Below, piece after piece: positions 6,663-12,876 of a stretch of DNA of 12,876 nt. Position 1 is the first letter of the stretch. Each line of letters starts with the position of its first letter. The translations under genes were made by a program, and so were the position numbers. The notes beneath the pieces are model-generated. The model was not told where the DNA came from. It did no database searches and was given only the letters and a program-made list of their open reading frames with translations. The stretch comes from Syntrophaceae bacterium (GTDB lineage: Bacteria > Desulfobacterota > Syntrophorhabdia > Syntrophorhabdales > WCHB1-27). The stretch spans positions 4,213 to 17,088 of the forward strand of contig PLSJ01000323.1 of the NCBI GenBank assembly GCA_003165115.1, in the 5' to 3' direction.

Positions 6663-7544
6663 TTACCGGGTGCGCCCTTGTGATGGCGTGGCAATGAAGC
6701 CCGTCCAGGTGTCGCCGGGGTCTTGCGCCCCCAGCAGCTCACCGTTGTTGCTTATGGCGGTGACCTGCGCCGATATGCAGCCGGCCGGCATCAGGGTAGT
6801 ATACTTGCCTCCGCTGTAGACAAAGCCGGCGTAGTCATTGCCCCTCATGCCCATCCCCGCCACCTCGCCGCGGTTGTTGATGGACGTCGGTTGAGCGGAA
6901 ATGTATCCAGGCGGCAGCATGGTGGTATATTTGCCCTCGTGGTATATAAAGCCCATGAGTTCCGGCCCCTGGAACCCGAAGCCCACAACGTCCCCGCAGT
7001 CGTTGACGGCCACGGCTTGCGCGGATGTCCAGCCAGGCGGAAGCAGGGTCGTGTACGAGCCTTCGTGATAGATGAAGCCCACGTAGCCCGATCCCTCCTT
7101 CCAGCCCGAACCCACCACCGTGCCGACGCTATTGATGCCGGATGCCTGGGACCAACTGCAGCCCGGAAGTCCGAGTATCCTGTACGCACCTCCGCTGTAG
7201 ATATAGCCCACGTATCCGGAGGGCCTCAAGGCCGTGCCGACTACCTCGCCCCGATCGTTCACGGCGGCGGCCTGCGCGGAAGTGCAGCCCGGCGGCATGA
7301 GGGGCGTGCAGGTGCCGCCCCTGTAAATAAAGCCGACGGTCGGCCAGACCGCGAGCTGGCTGCCCGGGTGCGTCGAGGCTGTTCCCACTACCTCCCCACT
7401 GTTGTTGATGCCCGTGAATTGGGGGGAGTACCAGCCGTCAGCGGGCAAAAGCACGGTCGTATAGGTATACTCCACGGACCGGGCGGCGTTGGCCGCGAGG
7501 AGAAGGAGCGTCGTCGCCACCAGAGCGGAACATAGTCTTTTCAT
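6663..7544 (-). CDS. Secreted protein of six HAF-type repeats
   Basis: This is a 293-residue protein with a signal peptide (about 1-23). The whole mature chain is six repeats of about 42 residues, starting near 28, 79, 121, 164, 206 and 248. Each runs YTTLLPPG, then SAQ, then a VNDRGEVVG-like turn, then GFIYHEGK. This matches the HAF extracellular repeat family (GINNxGxVVG with HAFLYxGG), where the usual HAF triplet is here GFI or GYI. Six similar blades suggest a beta-propeller. ATG 7544 is chosen because the signal peptide starts there and GGAG lies 8 nt upstream. The GH16 glucanase gene ends 47 bp before it on the same strand, so they are probably one operon and may act together outside the cell. 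No catalytic motif is seen. The family is fairly sure and the ligand unknown. Confidence 0.82.
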   Translation of the reverse strand: MKRLCSALVATTLLLLAANAARSVEYTYTTVLLPADGWYSPQFTGINNSGEVVGTASTHPGSQLAVWPTVGFIYRGGTCTPLMPPGCTSAQAAAVNDRGEVVGTALRPSGYVGYIYSGGAYRILGLPGCSWSQASGINSVGTVVGSGWKEGSGYVGFIYHEGSYTTLLPPGWTSAQAVAVNDCGDVVGFGFQGPELMGFIYHEGKYTTMLPPGYISAQPTSINNRGEVAGMGMRGNDYAGFVYSGGKYTTLMPAGCISAQVTAISNNGELLGAQDPGDTWTGFIATPSQGRTR

Positions 7545-7591
7545 AGCTTTTTCTCCCCCGTTCTTCCCGGCATCTTCCCTATCTGCTTTTA

Positions 7592-9142
7592 TCAGCGTCG
7601 CCTGAGCGTAAACGCGGCCGTCACGCTCTTGTTGGCGTTCATCGTGAGGCGGCACGTGGTACCGGTCCCCGAGCATGCTCCCGACCATCCCGTGAAGGTC
7701 GAGTTCGCGTTCGGGGCAGCCGTAAGCGTCACGAGTGTGCCCGAGCTGAACTGGCTCCCCGAAGGGCTGGTCGAGACCGTGCCCGATCCCGTCCCCGATG
7801 TCCGGATCGTCAGCGTGTAGACGACGGGCGCGAAACTTGCCGTTATCGTATGGTTCGCGGTCACGTTGCTGAACGTGTATGTGGTGACCGCCCCCACCGC
7901 GGAGCCGTCCACCGTGACGCCGCTGATCGAGTAGCCCGTGTTCGCGGTAATACGGAACGTCTGCGACCCGCCTTGCTTGACCGCCACGGCGCCGGAAGGG
8001 GATATCGACCCGCCGGTGCCGGCCGAGGCCGTGATTGTGTAAGTGGCAGCCTGGGCCAACGTCTGAAACGTCGCGTCCGCCGAAGTTGCGAGGGTCCCCG
8101 CGGCGTTTCTTGACATCACCGAGAAATGGTAGGTAGTACCTGCCGTCAGGCCGGAAATGGCCTGGGAATGGGCCGTGGTCAGGGTGGTGTTCAGAGCTGT
8201 GGTGCCCCCGTAGCTTGCAGTCGTGCCATATGCCACCTGCGAATCCGATGCCTGGTTCGTGGTCCAGCTTATCGTCGCGCCGCTCTGTGTGATGGATGAG
8301 ACGGACACGCCCGATATTGCAGGCGGCACGCCGGCATAGACCCTTACGTAGTCCACCTGAAGATAAGCGGGAAAAACGGTCGTCGCGTTAGGGGCGCCTG
8401 GCCAGGAACCGCCGACGGCAAGGTCGAGGACAGGGTACACGCCCGTAAAGCCATAGCCGGCAATGGGCACGTGGCTCGTTACCTGGTACCTCTGGATGCC
8501 GTCTATGTACCAGGTAACCGACGTCGGCGTCCATGAGACCCCGAAGGTGTGGAAGGCCGCGGAAAAGTCCACGCCCGTATAGGGCGACGTGACGGAGCCG
8601 CCCTCCACGCCGCTCGTGTTTGTCCCAGGATAATTCTGCGTCCAGTGGTTCGACATGTAGACCGTTGACGTATTGTTCCCGAGGTTCTCCATGATATCGA
8701 TCTCGGGGGGCCACGTGTCGGGATACGGCAGGAGCCAGAAGGCGGGCCACAGGCCCTGCCCCTTGGGGATCCTCATGCTCGCCTCGAAATAGCCGTACAT
8801 CTGGGAAAACTGGTTGTCGCTCTCGATCATGGCCGACGTGTAAGGGCAAACAGTCCCGTTGCAGGACGAGCCGGGAGTGGTGGTCTTGGTCGCCATCAGA
8901 CTCAATATGCCGTTTGAGACGGCATGATAGGCGGGGTCGTCGACGTACCATTCGAGCTCGTCGTTATTGGTCCGCGAGCCGTCGTAATAGCTGGTCCGCC
9001 ATTTTGTGAGGTCGAGGGACGCGCCGTTGAACTCGTCGCTCCACACCAGCGTCCAGCTCGATGCGTCTCCTGGTGGGGCCGCACGAAGTGAGCACGGGAG
9101 CAGCAAAAGCACGATCATGCACAGAACGGGCAGTTTCTTCAT
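7592..9142 (-). CDS. Secreted GH16 beta-glucanase (laminarinase-like) with FN3 and C-terminal repeat domains
   Basis: It is predicted to cut internal beta-1,3 (or mixed-link) glucan bonds outside the cell. In the 516-residue protein a signal peptide spans about 1-21 and the GH16 domain about 28-270. The catalytic motif EIDIME is at 147-152, with nucleophile E147, D149 and acid/base E152; the extra Met is the beta-bulge form typical of laminarinases and unlike lichenases. DEFNG, WPAFWLLP, FHTFGVSWTP and VDYVRVY are all standard. An FN3 domain (about 273-362) and two repeats of the bacterial/InlB B-repeat type follow (about 367-438 and 441-513); the last contains FTGWSGACSGTGTTC, with a likely disulfide. 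ATG 9142 starts the signal peptide but its GGAGG is 12 nt away; a TTG at 9169 is in frame. The HAF-repeat gene follows. Confidence 0.92.
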   Translation of the reverse strand: MKKLPVLCMIVLLLLPCSLRAAPPGDASSWTLVWSDEFNGASLDLTKWRTSYYDGSRTNNDELEWYVDDPAYHAVSNGILSLMATKTTTPGSSCNGTVCPYTSAMIESDNQFSQMYGYFEASMRIPKGQGLWPAFWLLPYPDTWPPEIDIMENLGNNTSTVYMSNHWTQNYPGTNTSGVEGGSVTSPYTGVDFSAAFHTFGVSWTPTSVTWYIDGIQRYQVTSHVPIAGYGFTGVYPVLDLAVGGSWPGAPNATTVFPAYLQVDYVRVYAGVPPAISGVSVSSITQSGATISWTTNQASDSQVAYGTTASYGGTTALNTTLTTAHSQAISGLTAGTTYHFSVMSRNAAGTLATSADATFQTLAQAATYTITASAGTGGSISPSGAVAVKQGGSQTFRITANTGYSISGVTVDGSAVGAVTTYTFSNVTANHTITASFAPVVYTLTIRTSGTGSGTVSTSPSGSQFSSGTLVTLTAAPNANSTFTGWSGACSGTGTTCRLTMNANKSVTAAFTLRRR

Positions 9143-9207
9143 GATGACGGGTCGCCTCCGCAGCAACAACGTAGCAATCTCCGTGCCTCTCGTAAGGTGC
9201 CGAAGTT

Positions 9208-9236
9208 ATTGCCTCTTGTTAAAATGATGGGGTCAA
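9208..9236 (-). promoter_or_regulatory. Possible promoter of the GH16-HAF unit
   Basis: The minus strand has TTGACC (9231-9236, five of six -35 consensus bases), a 17-bp spacer and GGCAAT (9208-9213, a poor -10). It sits between the 45-bp palindrome and the GH16 start. The same bases could instead be part of a mobile-element remnant. Confidence 0.25.
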
Positions 9237-9243
9237 AACTGTA

Positions 9244-9288
9244 AAGTAAATCTCTACGGATGTATTTTACACCCGTAGAGATTTACTT
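9244..9288. repeat. 45-bp near-perfect palindrome (large hairpin)
   Basis: AAGTAAATCTCTACGG (9244-9259) is exactly reverse-complementary to CCGTAGAGATTTACTT (9273-9288). Inside, after one A/C mismatch, TGTA (9261-9264) pairs with TACA (9268-9271) around a TTT loop, so 20 of 21 positions pair. It is much more AT-rich than its surroundings. It lies between the flavoprotein stop (9402) and the GH16 start (9142), both on the minus strand. It could be a terminator (although no T-tract follows on either strand), an operator, or the end of a small mobile element. The structure is certain; the role is not. Confidence 0.85.
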
Positions 9289-9401
9289 GACGTGAGGAGT
9301 ATGGGATGTCCCCCTCGTGTGATCTACGTGTCTATGCCGTTAAGCCCAAGAAAAAACAAGGGCGCTGGCGTGCGTTTAAGGGTCGGCCGCTCCCTTTCAC
9401 G
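9289..9401. other. Non-coding gap after the flavoprotein gene
   Basis: This stretch lies between the palindrome and the flavoprotein stop. It holds a purine-rich run at 9348-9361 and the imperfect dyad AAGGG / CCCTT around a CGGCCG core at about 9379-9397. No open frame here has protein-like composition, and no clean terminator for the flavoprotein gene was found. Confidence 0.4.
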
Positions 9402-10976
9402 TCACGGGGCCTCCGTGTGGCCGTCCCCGGCATCCGTCGATGCCGCACGATGCTCGAGAATAAAGGTCCGCGTCTCCACCCGGTAGCTCAGAGACGAGTT
9501 CCTGAGCCATTGGTCATTGTCTTCATGGGGATAATCGCTGCGGCTGAAGCAGCCGCGGCTCTCGGTCCGCGCCAGGCTCGCCGTCAATACCGCCCTGAGC
9601 ACGAAGGAGGCGCTCATGAGGTCTTCCCACGTCAATGCCTCTTTGATGCCGGTGGGGCGTGTCTGACGGATGAGCTCGTCGAGATGCGCCGCCTCGTCCA
9701 GGGCCTGGACCAAAGAGGCGCCGTCCCTCGTTATGCCCGCCTTCTCCCAGGCGAGCTTCTTCAAGGAGGCACGCAGTCCCCGGAGCCGACCCGCGCAGGA
9801 GGGTCCGGAAGAGAAGGTCACGATGCGGCGCTCCTCGCCCGTCGGACCGTCTTCACAGGCAGCGGCGCGACCCGCCGCCTGTCCGAAGACCACGCACTCC
9901 GTGAGCGCGTTTCCCCCGCGCCTGTTGGCGCCGTGGAGACCCCATACGACCTCCCCGCACGCGAACAGGCCGGGCAGCTCCGTCCGGCCGGATGCGACGC
10001 GGATGCCGCCGTTGAAGAAGTGCGCCGCCGGCAGGATGCGGGCGGGACTCTTCTTGAAATCGAACTTGACGCCCGAGAGCAGCACCAGGGGATGGACGGA
10101 CCAGGCGGAAGGAGCCACCTCCCTGTAGTCGATGTACACGGGAGCGGTCCTGCTCTCTTTGAAGAGGCACAGAGAGAGGTCGTCTCTCCTCTTCCTCACG
10201 GCCTCATTCAGGGGGGCCATGCCGTATTTATCGACCAGGTCCTCCCCTGCCTCGTTGATGAGTCTCGTGCCGGGGGGGAAGGGAGAGAAGAGGAGCATCC
10301 GGGGCGTGTGGGGCTCGGCCAGGACCACAGGGATGAACTGCACGAATTCCATATCCAGGAGAGGGAGTCCCGCCTCGGCTGCCAGACGGTACCCCTGTCC
10401 CGTGATGTTGCCCTGGTTGTCGTGCATCTCGTAGATGGCGCCGGCCCCGCCTGCGGCCAGTATGACCGCGGAGGCATATATCGATACTTCTTCCCCGTTG
10501 GCGGCAAGACCCCTCACCCCGCGCACCGCGTCGTCGCGTATCAGCTCCGTCACGTAGAACCCCCTCATGAAGCGGACGTGCGGCCTCACCGCATCGGCCA
10601 CCTTCCTCACGAGGGCGAGGCCGGGGATCATGTCGGGCCGGGGAGGCCTGACACTGTGATAAGAGGCACCCGTCTCCTCCAGGGCGACCCCCAGGGACCG
10701 AAGCAGGTCGAAGGCGGCCGGGGCCCCGTCAGCCGTCATGCGCACCATCTGCCCGTCGTTGAGCATGCGGCCGCTCTCGAAGGTGTCCCGCACATACTCT
10801 TCCGGGCCGTAGCCCGAAGAGGGGCCCGCGAAGACGCCGTTGGCGAGGGCGGAATTGGTGCCCGTGCCCATGGAGCCCCTGTCGAGGAGGATCACCTCCG
10901 CCCCTTGCTCATGGGCGGCAATCGCGGCCGTCATGCCCGCGAGGCCGCCCCCTATGACGATTACCGAGTGTTTCAT
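9402..10976 (-). CDS. FAD-dependent oxidoreductase, fumarate reductase / L-aspartate oxidase flavoprotein-like
   Basis: This 524-residue soluble flavoprotein belongs to the SdhA/FrdA/NadB fold. The dinucleotide-binding GGGLAGMTAA is at 9-18, AAGGAGAIYEMHDNQGNITG at about 174-193, HFFNGGI at 319-325, and the FAD-closing block GLFACGEVVWGLHGANRRGGNAL at about 336-358 (given as its span). The C-terminus keeps SRSDYPHEDNDQW. Two oddities stand out. There is no His in the early TNSALANGVF region, so FAD is not covalently bound as it is in SdhA/FrdA. The RGEG-like segment with the catalytic Arg is replaced by FPPGTRLINEAGED (233-246), so true fumarate reductase activity is doubtful. There is no signal peptide or heme motif. 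ATG 10976 has GGAGG 7 nt upstream. It follows the amidohydrolase gene on the same strand with a structured 188-bp gap. The fold is certain and the substrate unknown. Confidence 0.88.
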   Translation of the reverse strand: MKHSVIVIGGGLAGMTAAIAAHEQGAEVILLDRGSMGTGTNSALANGVFAGPSSGYGPEEYVRDTFESGRMLNDGQMVRMTADGAPAAFDLLRSLGVALEETGASYHSVRPPRPDMIPGLALVRKVADAVRPHVRFMRGFYVTELIRDDAVRGVRGLAANGEEVSIYASAVILAAGGAGAIYEMHDNQGNITGQGYRLAAEAGLPLLDMEFVQFIPVVLAEPHTPRMLLFSPFPPGTRLINEAGEDLVDKYGMAPLNEAVRKRRDDLSLCLFKESRTAPVYIDYREVAPSAWSVHPLVLLSGVKFDFKKSPARILPAAHFFNGGIRVASGRTELPGLFACGEVVWGLHGANRRGGNALTECVVFGQAAGRAAACEDGPTGEERRIVTFSSGPSCAGRLRGLRASLKKLAWEKAGITRDGASLVQALDEAAHLDELIRQTRPTGIKEALTWEDLMSASFVLRAVLTASLARTESRGCFSRSDYPHEDNDQWLRNSSLSYRVETRTFILEHRAASTDAGDGHTEAP

Positions 10977-11085
10977 GGATACACCTCCATGTGCGGGAGA
11001 CGAACAAGGCCTCACGCGGATGGTTTTGGGTGGGGGGCTCGCGGCGCGCCAAACCGGAAGGTTGCCGGGCGGCGGCAAGCCCGCC

Positions 11086-11124
11086 GGGAGGCCCTTTCCA
11101 CGCATTCCACGGAAAAGACCTCCC
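11086..11124 (-). other. Strong hairpin between the amidohydrolase and flavoprotein genes
   Basis: GGGAGGCCCTTTCC (11086-11099) faces GGAAAAGACCTCCC (11111-11124). In the minus-strand RNA this is a 14-bp stem with two G-U pairs and an 11-nt loop. No T-tract follows, so it is not a standard terminator. A processing or stability element that sets the ratio of the two proteins is a reasonable guess. Confidence 0.55.
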
Positions 11125-11164
11125 GCTTCGGCCCTGACTCTTCCCTACGGGGATGTTTTCTACG

Positions 11165-12130
11165 CTATTTGCGCGCGATCAGGCGCAGGAGGTTCCCGCT
11201 CGCAATCAGCTCCTTTTCGGCCGCCGGCAGGTCGACTTCCTGCAACTGGCGCAGGGCGCCCTCCATCCACTCCACGCCCTGCCTCGGGCCAAAGGCGTAG
11301 TCGGTGGCGAAGACGATGTGCTCCGGGCCGAAGAACTTGTAGCCGCACTCGAAAGCGTGCACGGCGCCATTCAGCACCGTGTCGCCGTAGAACCTCCGGA
11401 AGTAGACGAGGGGGTCCTTCGGGGTGAAGTTGAAGTTGGCGCGGGGGAACATCGACCGGGCGTCATAGAACCCCTTGATGCGCTCGGAGAAATGGGGCAC
11501 CATTGCGCCCATGTGGTGCGTGATGATCCGCAGGTCCGGGTAGGCGTCCATTACGCCGGAGAAGACGAGCCTCGAAAGGGCGACGCTCGTCTCGTACAGC
11601 CAGCCGAACGTCTTGTCTATGACGAATTCGTTCGACCAGCCGCCCTGCAACTGGGGATGCAACCAGATGGCCGTCTTCGTCTCGTTCGCCTTCGCCCAGA
11701 AGGCCCTGAACTCGGGCGCGTCGAGCGGTTTTCCGTCGATATTCGTGACTATGTGGATCCCGCCCATACCGAGTGAGTTTATGCAGCGGTCGAACTCCGG
11801 AAGGAACTCCTCCGTCGGGACGGCGATGTGGCCGACGGGGATGAACCGGCCGGGGTATTCCGCCGCGACCTCGGCGATGGTGTCATTCGCTATGGGCGTC
11901 AGCCGCGCAAGGTCCGCGGGCGGCATATTCAGCCAGATGCTCGGCCGCGCCAGGGTCAGCACCTGTTTGTCGATCTTGTGCTCGTCGAGGTCTTTCACCC
12001 TCTTCTTCATGTCGCCGAAGTAGGTCAGGGCCGAAAGCTCCTTCAACTCTACGGTCGGGTAAGTCTTGCTCAACACGTCGAGGAAACGGTTCGGCATGAC
12101 GTGTCCAAAGCCATCGATGATCATTCCCAT
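11165..12130 (-). CDS. Amidohydrolase-family protein (Amidohydro_2, ACMSD/decarboxylase-like)
   Basis: This is a 321-residue TIM-barrel protein of the group that includes aminocarboxymuconate-semialdehyde decarboxylase and aromatic-acid decarboxylases, which cleave C-C or C-N bonds with a single metal. Seen features are the strand-1 site DGFGH (6-10), GRFIPVGHI (94-102), MGGIHI (122-127), WLHP with His158, ITHHMGAMVPHF with His205/206 (203-214), and FATDYAFG with Asp277. In most relatives strand 1 reads HxH; here the first His is Phe8, so the metal site is altered or metal-free. ATG 12130 has AGGAGG 5 nt upstream; ATG 12124 is a weaker choice. It is first in a likely two-gene operon with the FrdA-like flavoprotein. 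The context suggests breakdown of an aromatic or cyclic acid. The family is firm and the substrate is not predicted. Confidence 0.88.
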   Translation of the reverse strand: MGMIIDGFGHVMPNRFLDVLSKTYPTVELKELSALTYFGDMKKRVKDLDEHKIDKQVLTLARPSIWLNMPPADLARLTPIANDTIAEVAAEYPGRFIPVGHIAVPTEEFLPEFDRCINSLGMGGIHIVTNIDGKPLDAPEFRAFWAKANETKTAIWLHPQLQGGWSNEFVIDKTFGWLYETSVALSRLVFSGVMDAYPDLRIITHHMGAMVPHFSERIKGFYDARSMFPRANFNFTPKDPLVYFRRFYGDTVLNGAVHAFECGYKFFGPEHIVFATDYAFGPRQGVEWMEGALRQLQEVDLPAAEKELIASGNLLRLIARK

Positions 12131-12177
12131 GTTGCCCTCCTGTGGTTTAGTTGGTCGGCAGCCCCGGTCGCGTGCCC

Positions 12178-12208
12178 CGATGCATCGACCGATGAGGCCT
12201 GTCAGGCC
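12178..12208 (-). promoter_or_regulatory. Cluster of dyads in the amidohydrolase leader (possible operator)
   Basis: Three short dyads lie end to end just after the predicted transcription start: GGCCTGTCAGGCC (12196-12208, 6-bp arms around one base), CATCGACCGATG (12183-12194) and CGATGCATCG (12178-12187). They could bind a repressor or fold in the leader RNA. The assignment is inferred from symmetry and position. Confidence 0.4.
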
Positions 12209-12222
12209 GGAAACGGTTATCA

Positions 12223-12251
12223 ATGCTACCCGCGGCAAAAAGGATTGTCAA
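12223..12251 (-). promoter_or_regulatory. Sigma-70 promoter of the amidohydrolase-flavoprotein operon
   Basis: The minus strand has a perfect -35 TTGACA (12246-12251), a 17-bp spacer and -10 TAGCAT (12223-12228, four of six bases). The start would be near 12216, leaving a leader of about 86 nt before ATG 12130. It is the best sigma-70 match in the window. Confidence 0.65.
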
Positions 12252-12325
12252 GCAAAACGTCGGCCTCTCCCTGCCGCCACAGCCGTTCCCGACAGGGAGC
12301 GAGGTGCTGTGTGCGCCCGGCCTTG

Positions 12326-12876
12326 TCATCGTGTGCCGCAGAGATACCTGTAATCACAGAAGAGACAGGAGTCTTTTGCCCTGTACCGGGGGTCGAAGGG
12401 TTCAGGGCCGGTGATCTCTCTGACGAGACCGAAAATCACCTTTTTTGCCGTCCCGTAGTCGTCCGTGGCGCGCTCCCTGTTGCGGAAAAGCGGCACTTCC
12501 GTCCGTTCGTCCAGGTGTGTACGCCCAAGGAGCAGGAAAAAGGCGTCGAGGGCGTCGATGGGCACGGGCTTGCCGGCCCGATAAAGCAGGAGATAGAAAG
12601 GTAACTGGATGCTGCCTATCGCCCCGCTCCAGGTTGCCCGGTCGTCCGGGTCGAGGTTGTCGAAGTCTATCGCCAGGCGCCTTGCATTGGCCGATATCTT
12701 GTAATCGATGATGCAGGTCATGTCGCCGCGCGTCTCTATCCTGTCGATCACGCCCTTGAGCCGGTACCCCTCCGTCGTGGCACTGATGCGCTCCTCCAGG
12801 CCCAGGATCGTTACCGGTTCAGCCTTCAGTACGGCGGCCTGGTAGGAGTGGAGAAATGCCTCCATCCGGCGCGTGA
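12326..12876 (-). CDS. PD-(D/E)XK nuclease, C-terminal part (AddB/Cas4-like, runs off right edge)
   Basis: About 182 residues are visible and the frame stays open to the window edge, so this is the C-terminal part of a longer protein; the Met at 12865 need not be the start. The PD-(D/E)XK core is clear: LEERIS, then LKGVIDRIE with its Asp, then IIDYK as the DxK motif, then QLPFYLLLY as the motif-III Gln and Tyr. Near the end CLFCDYRYLC gives a C-x2-C-x5-C cluster, the pattern that with one earlier Cys holds a 4Fe-4S cluster in AddB and Cas4 nucleases. A recombination-repair helicase/nuclease subunit (AddB-type, PF12705) is the best guess; a free-standing Cas4-like nuclease is less likely as no CRISPR is seen. 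It acts on DNA ends. The downstream amidohydrolase has its own promoter. Confidence 0.85.
   Translation of the reverse strand, partial: TRRMEAFLHSYQAAVLKAEPVTILGLEERISATTEGYRLKGVIDRIETRGDMTCIIDYKISANARRLAIDFDNLDPDDRATWSGAIGSIQLPFYLLLYRAGKPVPIDALDAFFLLLGRTHLDERTEVPLFRNRERATDDYGTAKKVIFGLVREITGPEPFDPRYRAKDSCLFCDYRYLCGTR

Noticed and set aside
9306..11300. A 664-codon open frame on the plus strand
   Set aside because: It is antisense to the flavoprotein gene, with an Arg/Gly/His-rich product lacking any domain.

Overview
The window reads as ordinary chromosomal DNA of a GC-rich Gram-negative anaerobe. The best guess is a Thermodesulfobacteriota (former Deltaproteobacteria) lineage of the Syntrophorhabdus/Geobacter sort. 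The basis is the Pal lipoprotein with an NCDERGT motif, a KamA-type aminomutase, the lemA-TPM-TPM cluster, and a flavoprotein/amidohydrolase pair like those abundant in syntrophic aromatic degraders. This placement is an inference; no rRNA or other firm marker is present. No tRNA, CRISPR array or intact insertion sequence was seen.

Left part (1-4299, all minus strand). From right to left it holds a PfkB-family sugar-phosphate kinase (3376-4299), a tiny Pro/Ala-rich lipoprotein (3036-3272), a Pal-like OmpA-domain lipoprotein (2430-2969) closed by a hairpin terminator, a KamA-family lysine 2,3-aminomutase with every key residue in place (1128-2198), and the first 340 codons of glutaminyl-tRNA synthetase (1-1021, running off the left edge).

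Middle (4478-6647, plus strand). A compact operon codes for LemA, a TPM-domain protein of the YgcG type with a Gly-rich tail, and a second divergent TPM-like membrane protein. It is read divergently from the pfkB-type gene, and both sides carry extended -10 promoter elements about 95 bp apart.

Right part (6663-12876, all minus strand). Three units are seen. (a) A secreted GH16 laminarinase-like glucanase with FN3 and two C-terminal repeat domains (7592-9142) is followed 47 bp later by a secreted protein made of six HAF-type repeats (6663-7544). (b) An Amidohydro_2-family protein (11165-12130) is followed by an FrdA/NadB-like flavoprotein (9402-10976), driven by a good sigma-70 promoter at 12223-12251 whose leader is full of small dyads. 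(c) The C-terminal end of a PD-(D/E)XK nuclease with an iron-sulfur-type Cys cluster lies at the right edge (12326-12876). A 45-bp near-perfect palindrome at 9244-9288 separates units (a) and (b).

The most interesting points are the amidohydrolase/flavoprotein pair, in which both enzymes lack a residue normally diagnostic of their family; the GH16 plus HAF-repeat secreted pair; the AT-rich palindrome at 9244-9288; and the second TPM-like protein. No whole new defence or mobile system could be supported.
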